From Sphingopyxis sp. BSN-002 (lineage in GTDB: Bacteria > Pseudomonadota > Alphaproteobacteria > Sphingomonadales > Sphingomonadaceae), in NCBI RefSeq assembly GCF_022024275.1, contig NZ_CP091804.1, positions 1,878,501 to 1,942,500 of the forward strand: a stretch of 64,000 nt of DNA. The letters are read 5' to 3'. A program made the position numbers and the translations under genes. This document shows, one piece after another, positions 9,538-16,801 of this stretch; the first letter of the stretch is position 1, and each line of letters opens with the position of its first letter. Below the pieces are notes generated by a model. The model had not been told where the DNA came from. It worked only from the letters and a program-made list of their open reading frames with translations, and made no database searches.

Positions 9538-9612
9538 CGCCTTGCGAAATTGCGCAAAATCGCCTATCGGCCTCAACCACCCGCCCGGACCCGGGCAGCT
9601 TGGAGACGTAAA

Positions 9613-9672
9613 GTGTCGGACCGCCAGATTATTCCGGGATTGAAATCCCGCGGCTTCCGCCCGCTGTCGTAG
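9613..9672 (+). CDS. Candidate 19-codon leader ORF
   Basis: GTG 9613 opens a 19-codon frame ending at TAG 9670-9672 and encoding a basic peptide (SDRQIIPGLKSRGFRPLS after the start). A GGAG ribosome site lies at 9602-9605 with good spacing. The frame contains two small hairpins (9635-9650 and 9650-9660) and ends about 110 bp before the AAA ATPase start. I do not recognise the peptide. It could be an upstream regulatory ORF, a short conserved peptide, or a chance frame within a structured leader RNA. The evidence is the ribosome site and position only. Confidence 0.4.
   Translation: MSDRQIIPGLKSRGFRPLS
9635..9660 (+). promoter_or_regulatory. Two consecutive hairpins inside the leader ORF
   Basis: CGGGAT-TGAA-ATCCCG (9635-9650) forms a 6-bp stem with a tetraloop. 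GCGG-CTT-CCGC (9650-9660) is directly adjacent. Ribosome movement through the mini-ORF would open both, so they could couple leader translation to downstream expression. Confidence 0.35.
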
Positions 9673-9740
9673 CGCGTTTTTCCTGACGCGGTGCGCCCGC
9701 TGGCGGCGCCGCGATTTCAAAATCCACCCCATAGAATTCA

Positions 9741-9771
9741 GCCGACAGACGCAGTGCGTCTGCGCGTCGGC
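9741..9771 (+). promoter_or_regulatory. Strong hairpin just upstream of the AAA ATPase start
   Basis: Arms GCCGAC...GTCGGC enclose AGACG-CAGTG-CGTCT, giving an 11-bp stem with a 4-nt bulge. It ends 13 nt before ATG 9785, with the only candidate ribosome site (AGGT) immediately 3'. This placement suits translational control of the AAA gene. Confidence 0.45.
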
Positions 9772-9784
9772 CGCAGGTAGATTT

Positions 9785-11758
9785 ATGTTGAACGACAGTC
9801 ATTGGGCGCGCGCCCTCGCGCGCGCCATTGCCCTTGATCACCCGGGCAGGAGCAAGGCCGGACGCGCCCTGCTCGGCTGGGCCCGCACGCGCGCGAGCAA
9901 GTTCGGGCTGGCCGAGAAGGCGATCGACCGCACCATGCTGCTCGCGGGTACGCAGGCCGCAGGCGAAGGCATGAGCGACGACGACAGCCTCGTGAAGGCA
10001 GCCCGGCTGGCCGATGCGCTCGACCTCGCCACAGAAGAGCGTGCGCTGCTTCTACTAGCCACCGCGATGGAGCGCGGGCCGCTGACGCGCAGCCTCGCCA
10101 AGCTCGTCGAAGCCGAAGCGCTCGACATGGAAGCGCTGGCCGGAACACTCACGGGACTCGCGCCGCACGCGATCCGGACCGCCGAGGTCGTGCGGCTCGA
10201 CCTGGTCGCGCGCTGGACCAGCAAGGAAGGCAAGGTCGAATTCGGCCTGTGCTGGGCGTTCGAGCGCCTGCTCGACGCCCGCCCGGGCCAGCATGAAAGT
10301 CTGATCGATGGCCTGCTCGGCCGCCGACAGGCCGCACGGCATGCGATCGAGGATTTCCCCGCGCAGCAGCGCGAGGCCGATCTGGCGATCGCACTGCTGC
10401 GCGGTGCGCTGGACGGCGGTGCGCGAGGGATCAACATCCTGATCCACGGTCCGCCGGGAACCGGGAAGACGGAGCTCGCCCGGACGCTCGCCGCAGCAGC
10501 AGGCGAACCGCTGCACGCGGTCGGCGAAGCCGACAGTGACGGCGACGAGCCGAGCCGCTTCGACCGCGTCGCCGCACTCCGGCTGGCGCTGCGCACGCTG
10601 GAAAAGCGCGGTCGGGCCCTGTTGCTGTTCGATGAGATGGAGGATCTGCTGGGCAATGCGCAAGCCGAACAGGACGGCCGCATCCGGAACCGGTCGGGGT
10701 CGAAGCTGTTCGTCAACCGTCTGCTCGAGGAAAATGTCGTCCCGGTCATCTGGACGTCCAACTCGATCGTCGATGTCGATCCCGCCATCCTGCGCCGGTT
10801 CAGCCTGTCGATCCGCATGGATTTTCCCGGCGCCGCGTATAGTCCGGCGATGCTGGAGCGGGTGAGCGCCGAAGAGGCGGTCGCGGTCGACCCCGCGTTG
10901 CAGGCGCTGGCGACACAGGCGCCCGAGGCGGCGTCGCTGTTCCGCGTTGCCGCGCGCGCGGCGGGGCTGGCCAGCGACCCGGCCAGCGCGAGCCGCTTTG
11001 CAGGATCGGTGCTCGGCGCGATGCACGGACACGACATCGAACCCCACGCACCCCGCCCCTTCGACGAGAGCCTTCTCGCCGCCGACGCCGATCTGCCGGC
11101 GCTGTTCGCGCAGATCACGCGTGCGGGAGCCCCCGCCGATTTCTCGCTGCTGCTCACCGGGCCGCCGGGGACCGGCAAGACCGAGGCAGTGCAGGCGCTG
11201 GCGCGGCGGCTGGGGCGGCCGCTCCATGTGAAGCGCGCGTCGGACCTGATTTCGAAATGGGTCGGCGAGACCGAGAAACGGATCGCCGGTGCCTTTGCCG
11301 AGGCAAAGCGGCAGGGGGCAATGCTGTTCTTCGATGAGGTCGATTCGTTGCTCGCCGACCGGCAGGGCGCGTCGGCCAGCTGGGAGGTCAGTCAGGTCAA
11401 CGAACTGCTGACCTGGATGGAGGAGCACCCCCTGCCCTTTGCCGCGGCGACAAACCATGCGGCGAAGCTCGACCCCGCATCGGCGCGGCGTTTCGTCTTC
11501 AAGGTCGAGATGCGCCCGCTCGACGCAGGGCGAGCGCGGCGAGCGTTCGGGCATTTCTTCGCGCGCGAGGCCCCAGCCCTGCTCGACCGGGTCGGCGGGC
11601 TGACGCTCGGTGACTTTGCGGTCGTCGCGCGCCAGATGCGATTTCTGGAAGCGCAGGACGATGCGATGCTGGTCGAACGGCTACGGCGCGAGCAGACGGC
11701 GCGTCCGGCCATGCCACAGCCGCTCGGTTTCGGGTCAGCGCCAGCGCGGTGCGAATAG
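9785..11758 (+). CDS. Tandem AAA ATPase (two AAA modules)
   Basis: 657 residues. Residues 1 to about 200 are a helical N-terminal region with no recognised domain. The first AAA module has Walker A GPPGTGKT at 222-229 and Walker B LLLFDEMEDLL near 280. The second has Walker A GPPGTGKT at 459-466 and Walker B MLFFDEVDSLL near 514, with a sensor-1 Asn in AAATNHAAKLD and an arginine pair SARRF. The second module is closer to the classical Cdc48/FtsH-type AAA consensus, with a pore-like ISKWVGETEKRI segment. It is probably an unfoldase or remodelling motor whose client is unknown; no protease domain is fused. A structured leader precedes it, and its 3' end overlaps the convergent oxidoreductase gene by 24 bp. 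Confidence 0.82.
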   Translation: MLNDSHWARALARAIALDHPGRSKAGRALLGWARTRASKFGLAEKAIDRTMLLAGTQAAGEGMSDDDSLVKAARLADALDLATEERALLLLATAMERGPLTRSLAKLVEAEALDMEALAGTLTGLAPHAIRTAEVVRLDLVARWTSKEGKVEFGLCWAFERLLDARPGQHESLIDGLLGRRQAARHAIEDFPAQQREADLAIALLRGALDGGARGINILIHGPPGTGKTELARTLAAAAGEPLHAVGEADSDGDEPSRFDRVAALRLALRTLEKRGRALLLFDEMEDLLGNAQAEQDGRIRNRSGSKLFVNRLLEENVVPVIWTSNSIVDVDPAILRRFSLSIRMDFPGAAYSPAMLERVSAEEAVAVDPALQALATQAPEAASLFRVAARAAGLASDPASASRFAGSVLGAMHGHDIEPHAPRPFDESLLAADADLPALFAQITRAGAPADFSLLLTGPPGTGKTEAVQALARRLGRPLHVKRASDLISKWVGETEKRIAGAFAEAKRQGAMLFFDEVDSLLADRQGASASWEVSQVNELLTWMEEHPLPFAAATNHAAKLDPASARRFVFKVEMRPLDAGRARRAFGHFFAREAPALLDRVGGLTLGDFAVVARQMRFLEAQDDAMLVERLRREQTARPAMPQPLGFGSAPARCE

Positions 11759-13339
11759 GCCGCGATCGCGCAGGATCACCTGCGCAGCATTGTGTCCCGG
11801 AGCGCCGGTCACGCCGCCGCCCGGATGCGTGCCCGCGCCGCAGATATAGAGGCCTTTCACCGCACCGCGATAACCCCCGTTGCCGAGCACGGGGCGCGCG
11901 GCCCACAGCTGGTCGAGGCTCATGTTGCCGTGCATGATGTCACCGCCGACGAGGCCAAACTTGCGTTCGAGGCCCTTGGGCGACAAGCGCGTCTGGCCGA
12001 CGATGCTCGCGCGGAAGCCGGGGGCGTGCCTTTCGACCGTGTCGAGGATCGCATCGGCGGCTGCCTCTTCCTCATCGTCCCAGTCGCGACCGTTCGGCAG
12101 TTCGGGCGCGAATTGCTGGCAGAAGAGACTCGCGACGTGGCAACCCTCGGGCGCGAGGCTGTCGTCGACGGTCGAGGGGATCAGCATCTCGACGATCGGG
12201 GCCTTTGACCAGCCGTGCTGCTTCGCATCGAGGAAGGCGCGGTCCATATAGTCGAGCGTCGGGGCAAGAATGATCCCCGACTGGTGATGCTCGCCGGGTT
12301 CGGGCAGGCAGGTAAACTTCGGCAGTTCGCTGAGCGCGACGTTCATGCGGAAGGTTCCGCTGCCCGCCTTGAAGCCCTTGATCCGGCGCTCGAAGCCCTC
12401 AGGCAGGTCGCTCGCATCCATCATCCGCTCATAGAGCAGCTTCGGTCCGACATTGGCGATCACACGCGCCGCCGCAATCTCTTCCCCGCCGGCGAGTTTG
12501 ACGCCGACCGCCTTGCCGCCGTCGACGAGAACTTTCTCGACCGGACTTTCGAGGCTGATCTCGACGCCCATGTCGCGGCAGACCTTCGCCATGATCTCGG
12601 TGATCTTGCCCATGCCTCCAACGCTGTGGCCCCACGCGCCCTTCTTGCCGTTTACCTCGCCGAAGACGTGGTGGAGCAGGACGTAAGCGCTGCCCGGCGT
12701 GTCGGGGCTGGCATAATTGCCGACGACCGCGTCGAAACCGAAGGCCGCCTTGACCGCCTCGCTCTCGAACCAGCTGTCGAGCATCGTGCGCGCCGATTTG
12801 GTGAAGAGGTCGAGCACGTCGCGCTGCTGTTCGAGGCTGAGGGTGGCGAAACGGCGCCCCTGCCGCGCGCCGTCGAGCAAGGTGCGCATCCCCTCGCCCA
12901 CGTTCGGCGGGACGCGGAGCGCGAGGTCGCGGAGCAGTTCGGCGACATTTTCGAGCGCATCATAATAGTGCGGCAGCACGTCGGCGTCGTGGTTCGAGAA
13001 TTTGCGGAACTCGGCCTGCGTGCGTTCGAGCCCGCCGCCGAGCTTCAGATAGCCGCCATCTTCCTGCGGCAGGAAATTGCTGATCGGCCGCTCGATGACG
13101 CGATAGCCATGATCGGCGAGCTTCATGTCGGCGATCACCTTGGGCTGGAGCAGGCTGACGGTATAGCTCGCGACCGAATTGCGGAACCCCGGCGCGAATT
13201 CTTCGGTCACCGCGGCACCGCCGACGACGTCGCGCGCCTCGACGATGCGAACCTTCAGCCCCGCCTTGGCGAGATAGAAGGCGCAGACGAGGCCGTTGTG
13301 GCCGGCGCCGATAATCAGGGCGTCATAGGCTTTGGTCAT
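11735..13339 (-). CDS. FAD/NAD(P)-dependent oxidoreductase, PYROXD2/phytoene-desaturase-like
   Basis: 534 residues. The N-terminal Rossmann motif is DALIIGAGHNGLVCAFYLAKAGLKVRIVEA, with GGAAVTEEF typical of the CrtI/PYROXD2 flavoprotein branch. The C-terminal FAD motif is GLYICGAGTHPGGGVTGAPGHNAAQ. Members oxidise hydrophobic substrates, but most bacterial copies outside carotenoid clusters have no assigned reaction. No carotenoid gene is nearby, so carotenoid desaturation is unlikely. It is the last gene of an operon. Its ATG overlaps the stop of the FAD monooxygenase gene (ATGA at 13336-13339), so it probably works on the same substrate as that enzyme and the Rieske oxygenase upstream. Confidence 0.85.
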   Translation of the reverse strand: MTKAYDALIIGAGHNGLVCAFYLAKAGLKVRIVEARDVVGGAAVTEEFAPGFRNSVASYTVSLLQPKVIADMKLADHGYRVIERPISNFLPQEDGGYLKLGGGLERTQAEFRKFSNHDADVLPHYYDALENVAELLRDLALRVPPNVGEGMRTLLDGARQGRRFATLSLEQQRDVLDLFTKSARTMLDSWFESEAVKAAFGFDAVVGNYASPDTPGSAYVLLHHVFGEVNGKKGAWGHSVGGMGKITEIMAKVCRDMGVEISLESPVEKVLVDGGKAVGVKLAGGEEIAAARVIANVGPKLLYERMMDASDLPEGFERRIKGFKAGSGTFRMNVALSELPKFTCLPEPGEHHQSGIILAPTLDYMDRAFLDAKQHGWSKAPIVEMLIPSTVDDSLAPEGCHVASLFCQQFAPELPNGRDWDDEEEAAADAILDTVERHAPGFRASIVGQTRLSPKGLERKFGLVGGDIMHGNMSLDQLWAARPVLGNGGYRGAVKGLYICGAGTHPGGGVTGAPGHNAAQVILRDRGLFAPRWR

Positions 13340-14556
13340 GAAAACTCTTTCGCAAGCGGGGACTGGACATGTTGGCGGCCGAAGCCGAGGCCGAGAACAC
13401 GGCCGGGAATGCGGCGTAGCAGCGGGATGGCATCGAGCAGGCGCACCGCGAAGGGAACCCGCGTGATCTCGCCGCGCAGCATCGGTTCGATGACACGCCG
13501 GTGCGCGAAACGCTGGATCGCCTGCATCCGCGTGGTCGGGGTCCAGCGGCGCTCCTGCACCTTCTCGAGCAGCGGGTCGGGATCGGCGCCCGCCGCGAGC
13601 GGGGCGGCGAGAATGTTCGCGGCCGCGACCGCATCCTGCACCGCGAGGTTGATGCCGACACCGCCGACGGGCGACATCGCATGTGCCGCATCGCCGATCG
13701 CAAGCAGCCCGGGGCGTGACCAGCGGGTGAGCCGGTCGAGCGCGACCGAAAGCAACTTCACATCGTCAAAGCTTTTGATCGCGTCGATCCCGGCGGCGAG
13801 GCCGGGCGCAATTTCGACGATCTTGTTCCGAAAGGCCGCGATCCCCTGCGCCTCGATCGGCGCAAAGCCGCCCTTTTCGATGATCTGCGCGCATTGCCAA
13901 TAATCGCCGCGCGGGATCGCGACGACCATCCCGCCCTTGTCGATCGTGCCGAGCGCGACTTCGGACATGTCCATGCCTGCGGGCACGGGCACGCGGAACC
14001 AGAGCACATCCATCGGCGCGCCGAGCTCTTCGAGCGGCAGCTCGGCGGCATCGCGCAGCACCGAACGGCGGCCGTCGGCGGCGATGACGAGCCGCGCTGG
14101 AAAGGCCTCTCCGCTCGCAAGCGTCACGCCGCTCACACGGCTGGCATCGTCATAGGTAAGCCCGGTTGCCTCGGTCGACATGCGCAGGCCGAAGGTCGGA
14201 TAGCGCTTGCCCTGCCCCGCGATGAAATCGAGCAGATCCCATTGCGGCATCATCGCCACGAAGCGCGCCGCGACGGGCAGATGCTTCATCGTCGCGATCG
14301 TGAACTGTTCGCCCATCAGATTGAGCGTCATCGTGTCGATCGCCGCGTGCGGCTCTTTCAGCAGCTCTTCGAGCAGACCGATTTCGTTGAACAGTTCGAG
14401 CGTCGAGGGATGCACCGTGTCGCCGCGGAAATCGCGGAGGAAGTCGGCGTGCTTTTCGAGCACCGTCACGCGCACCCCGGCGCGCGCGAGGAGCAGCCCC
14501 GCGACCATCCCGGCGGGCCCGCCGCCGACGATCACCACGGGCGCATCGGCGCTCAA
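13336..14556 (-). CDS. FAD-dependent monooxygenase (UbiH/PHBH family)
   Basis: 406 residues from a TTG start that overlaps the stop of the Rieske gene by four bases (14553-14556). The dinucleotide-binding motif is VVIVGGGPAGMVAGLLLARAGVRVTVLEK. The second FAD/NADPH motif includes VIAADGRRSVLR, and the third is LLAIGDAAHAMSPVGGVGINLAVQDA. These are the three fingerprints of group A flavoprotein hydroxylases, which insert one oxygen atom into an aromatic or similar ring using NAD(P)H. No cleavable signal or extra domain is seen. Tight coupling to the Rieske oxygenase and the PYROXD2-like flavoprotein points to a sequential oxidation of one compound. Confidence 0.87.
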   Translation of the reverse strand: MSADAPVVIVGGGPAGMVAGLLLARAGVRVTVLEKHADFLRDFRGDTVHPSTLELFNEIGLLEELLKEPHAAIDTMTLNLMGEQFTIATMKHLPVAARFVAMMPQWDLLDFIAGQGKRYPTFGLRMSTEATGLTYDDASRVSGVTLASGEAFPARLVIAADGRRSVLRDAAELPLEELGAPMDVLWFRVPVPAGMDMSEVALGTIDKGGMVVAIPRGDYWQCAQIIEKGGFAPIEAQGIAAFRNKIVEIAPGLAAGIDAIKSFDDVKLLSVALDRLTRWSRPGLLAIGDAAHAMSPVGGVGINLAVQDAVAAANILAAPLAAGADPDPLLEKVQERRWTPTTRMQAIQRFAHRRVIEPMLRGEITRVPFAVRLLDAIPLLRRIPGRVLGLGFGRQHVQSPLAKEFS

Positions 14557-15719
14557 CGGCGGCTCCAGCCTGCGGCGGGCGCCTGCTCGAGCCGCGCTTC
14601 GGGAATGATGTCGCGCATCCGCGAGCAGAAATGCTTGAGGCAGACTTCCTTGTCGCTGAGCGGCCCCATGGTGAAGCTTTTCGACTGCATCCCCTGCTGG
14701 ACGCGCGTGATCAGCTCGGTATCCTCGGCATTGACTTGGCGATTGATGCGCCAGTTGAGGTAGCGCGCGGCCTTCATCTCCCGGCGCTCATCGGGAAGCA
14801 CATAGCTGATTTCGCGGATCAAGCACGTCGTCGGGCCGGTCGGTAGCCATTGCATGAAGTCGACCTGATCGGGATAGATGTCGAAGGCGACATTCGGCCA
14901 CAGCTTGAAATAGAGCCAGTGGCGTTGACGGTCTTCGGGCAGGTGCGGCACCGGCGGCAGCAGCCGCTGGTACATGCGTTCGGACCAGTTGACCGAAGGC
15001 CGGTCGATCAGGTCGCCCCACATGCGGTCGACGCGTTCCTCGGCCTCGACGCCATAGCTTTTGCCGAACAGGCGCGTCAGCCCGGGATGCGCGACAGGGA
15101 TGTGGAGGCCGTCCGAATAATTGTCGCCGACATTCTTCCAGTTCACCTCGCGCGGGCGCAGCGTGACGCGGCCGAGCGCGCCGAGTTCCTCGAAGCGGTA
15201 CGGCGCGACCATCGCCTCATAGGGCGCCATCATCGACGCGACCGACGGGCCGCCGTCATCGTCGAGCCGCACGAACCAGAAGCCGCGCCATTGCTCAAGG
15301 CCGACGGGCACCAGCCCCGCCCTGCCCTTGTTTAGCGTCGGATAGCTCGCGCTGTCGGGCACGCCGGTCAGCCGGCCGTCGAGTTCATAGGTCCACGCGT
15401 GATAGGGGCAGACGAGCTTCTTCGCGCAGCCGACGGCGCCATCGACAAGGCGCGAGCCGCGATGACGGCAGACATTGGTAAAGGCGCGCACATGGCGGTC
15501 GGTGCCGCGCACCAGAATCACGCTCTCGCCGCAATAGTCGATGCTGTGCCAGTCCCCGACGTTCGGGATGTCGCTGTCGTGGCAGACGACCTGCCAGCTC
15601 GGACGGAAGATGCGCTCCATTTCGGCGGCGTAGAAGTCGGGGTCGCTATACGTCCACGCGGGGAGCGACCAGCCGTCGAGCAGGTCGATGTTGTCGAAAG
15701 TGTCGCGCAGCGTTGCCAT
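14553..15719 (-). CDS. Rieske non-haem iron oxygenase, alpha subunit
   Basis: 388 residues from ATG 15719, preceded by AAGGAT. The Rieske [2Fe-2S] site is C84-R-H86 and C104-PY-H107 (VCRHRGSR ... VCPYHAW). The mononuclear iron site in the catalytic domain is D203/H206/H211 in NYSDGLHIPVAHP. It is therefore a complete ring-hydroxylating or demethylating oxygenase alpha subunit. No small beta subunit, ferredoxin or reductase gene is adjacent, so it must borrow electrons from elsewhere or use a homo-oligomeric system. It is the first gene of a three-gene operon transcribed away from a TetR regulator, with the operator just upstream of the start. Confidence 0.92.
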   Translation of the reverse strand: MATLRDTFDNIDLLDGWSLPAWTYSDPDFYAAEMERIFRPSWQVVCHDSDIPNVGDWHSIDYCGESVILVRGTDRHVRAFTNVCRHRGSRLVDGAVGCAKKLVCPYHAWTYELDGRLTGVPDSASYPTLNKGRAGLVPVGLEQWRGFWFVRLDDDGGPSVASMMAPYEAMVAPYRFEELGALGRVTLRPREVNWKNVGDNYSDGLHIPVAHPGLTRLFGKSYGVEAEERVDRMWGDLIDRPSVNWSERMYQRLLPPVPHLPEDRQRHWLYFKLWPNVAFDIYPDQVDFMQWLPTGPTTCLIREISYVLPDERREMKAARYLNWRINRQVNAEDTELITRVQQGMQSKSFTMGPLSDKEVCLKHFCSRMRDIIPEARLEQAPAAGWSRR

Positions 15720-15728
15720 GAGTCGATC

Positions 15729-15752
15729 CTTGTTGTACATATGTATAACAAG
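15729..15752. promoter_or_regulatory. 24-bp palindromic operator between the Rieske operon and tetR
   Basis: Half-sites CTTGTT-G-TACAT and ATGTA-T-AACAAG form an inverted repeat that is perfect apart from one base pair. It is AT-rich in a GC-rich context and fills almost the whole gap between two divergent starts. This is the classical arrangement for autoregulation and co-repression by the adjacent TetR-family protein. It overlaps the 5' end of the regulator reading frame if ATG 15741 is used. Confidence 0.75.
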
Positions 15753-16349
15753 ATGACCATCGCTCGCCAAGCCTTTACGCGCGAAAGCGCCGATGCCCGC
15801 CGGACGGGCCTGATCGAGGCGACCGCGGCGGTGCTCGCCGAAGCGGGGCTGGCGGGAACGAACGTCCGCGCGATCTGCGCGAAGGCGGGGGTGTCGCCGG
15901 GATTGCTGCGCCATTATTTCGACGGCATCGACGATCTCGTCGCCGCGACGTACGAAGCGACGAGCGACCGGATGGACGCAATTTTCGCGGCGGCCGTCGA
16001 CGGCGCGGGCGACGATCCGCGCGCTCGGCTGACCGCCTATCTCACCGCAAGCTTCCGCGCGCCGGTCACCGATCCCGAGCTGCTCGGTGCGTGGACCGCC
16101 TTCTGGGCGCTCGCGCGGAGCGACGCGCGGATGGCCGCGATCCACGCGGAAAGTTACGCCGGCTATCGCGAGCGGCTGGGCGAACTGCTCGCCGCCTGCG
16201 GTGCATACGGCGCCGACCGGCTGGCGATCATGCTGACCGCGATGGTCGACGGGCTATGGCTGGAACTGTCGCTCGACGCCGCGAGCTTCGGCGCCGACGC
16301 GGCAGTCCAGATGGTCGAACGCGCGGTTGCGGCGCTGCTTCCTGCCTAA
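15741..16349 (+). CDS. TetR family regulator (BetI-like)
   Basis: 202 residues from ATG 15741, or 198 from ATG 15753. The first start lies inside the palindrome and neither has a strong ribosome site. The N-terminal helix-turn-helix region reads RRTGLIEATAAVLAEAG ... VRAICAKAGVSPGLLRHYF, which matches TetR and particularly the BetI branch, where LLRHYF is typical. The C-terminal ligand domain is unassigned. Its position divergent from the Rieske operon across a 24-bp palindrome indicates a local repressor of that operon and itself, probably released by the pathway substrate. Its stop overlaps the convergent cupin gene by four bases. Confidence 0.88.
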   Translation: MYNKMTIARQAFTRESADARRTGLIEATAAVLAEAGLAGTNVRAICAKAGVSPGLLRHYFDGIDDLVAATYEATSDRMDAIFAAAVDGAGDDPRARLTAYLTASFRAPVTDPELLGAWTAFWALARSDARMAAIHAESYAGYRERLGELLAACGAYGADRLAIMLTAMVDGLWLELSLDAASFGADAAVQMVERAVAALLPA

Positions 16350-16729
16350 AGCGGGCGATGCTCGGTGGTATCGCCCGGGGGCAGGAAAAGCAGTTCGCCG
16401 GGAACATTGATGACCATGCGGTGCCAGACGCCGCGCGGAACAAGCGCACCCTGTCCGGGCGTCAGCGAGATCGTCCGTTCGGCGCCGTCCTCGTCGAGGA
16501 CGATGTCGAACTGGCCAGAAATGAGCGTCAGCACCTCGTCGCCGTCGGGGGGCATTTCCCACCCCGTGCTCTTTTGCATCGCGATCCCGCCGATATAGAT
16601 GCCGCGATAGAGGCCAAAGCTGCGGAACAGCGGTTGCGCCGGCAGGCCCTTGCGGCGCAACAAGGCGCGGCCCAAGCCTGTCGCGGCGGTGACGACGCGA
16701 ACCGCAGCGCGGCGCAGGACAACAGACAT
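16346..16729 (-). CDS. Cupin domain protein
   Basis: 127 residues with a good GGGGAGA ribosome site. Residues 1-55 are basic and unassigned. The rest is a single cupin barrel: MPPDGDEVLTLISGQFDIVLDEDG for motif 1, and TPGQGALVPRGVWHRMVIN for motif 2, including the PxGxWH metal-ligand histidine. Small cupins of this type bind a metal and act as isomerases, dioxygenases or ligand sensors, so the function is open. A Fur-like palindrome 31 bp upstream of the start suggests expression under iron limitation. It converges on tetR with a four-base overlap and lies downstream of the M20 hydrolase gene. Confidence 0.75.
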   Translation of the reverse strand: MSVVLRRAAVRVVTAATGLGRALLRRKGLPAQPLFRSFGLYRGIYIGGIAMQKSTGWEMPPDGDEVLTLISGQFDIVLDEDGAERTISLTPGQGALVPRGVWHRMVINVPGELLFLPPGDTTEHRPL

Positions 16730-16759
16730 AGCGACTCTCCCCGCACCCAGCCTATCAAA

Positions 16760-16774
16760 TGAGAATGATTCTCA
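16760..16774. promoter_or_regulatory. Fur-box-like 7-1-7 palindrome
   Basis: TGAGAAT-G-ATTCTCA is a perfect 7-1-7 inverted repeat differing from the Fur core TGATAAT-N-ATTATCA at one position per arm. It lies 31 bp upstream of the cupin start and 28 bp downstream of the M20 gene stop. A Fur- or Irr-type regulator is the likely reader. Confidence 0.6.
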
Positions 16775-16801
16775 AAAGGGGCTGGATGCGGGAGAGGCCG
16801 C

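Noticed and set aside
11735..13339. Carotenoid desaturase (crtI) assignment
   Set aside because: The protein shares the fold, but the operon context is oxygenase-based and no carotenoid gene is nearby. The sequence start fits the PYROXD2 branch better.
12215..13903. A 562-codon plus-strand frame opposite the flavoprotein genes
   Set aside because: It covers parts of two minus-strand enzymes with intact FAD motifs and has no start signal or domain of its own.
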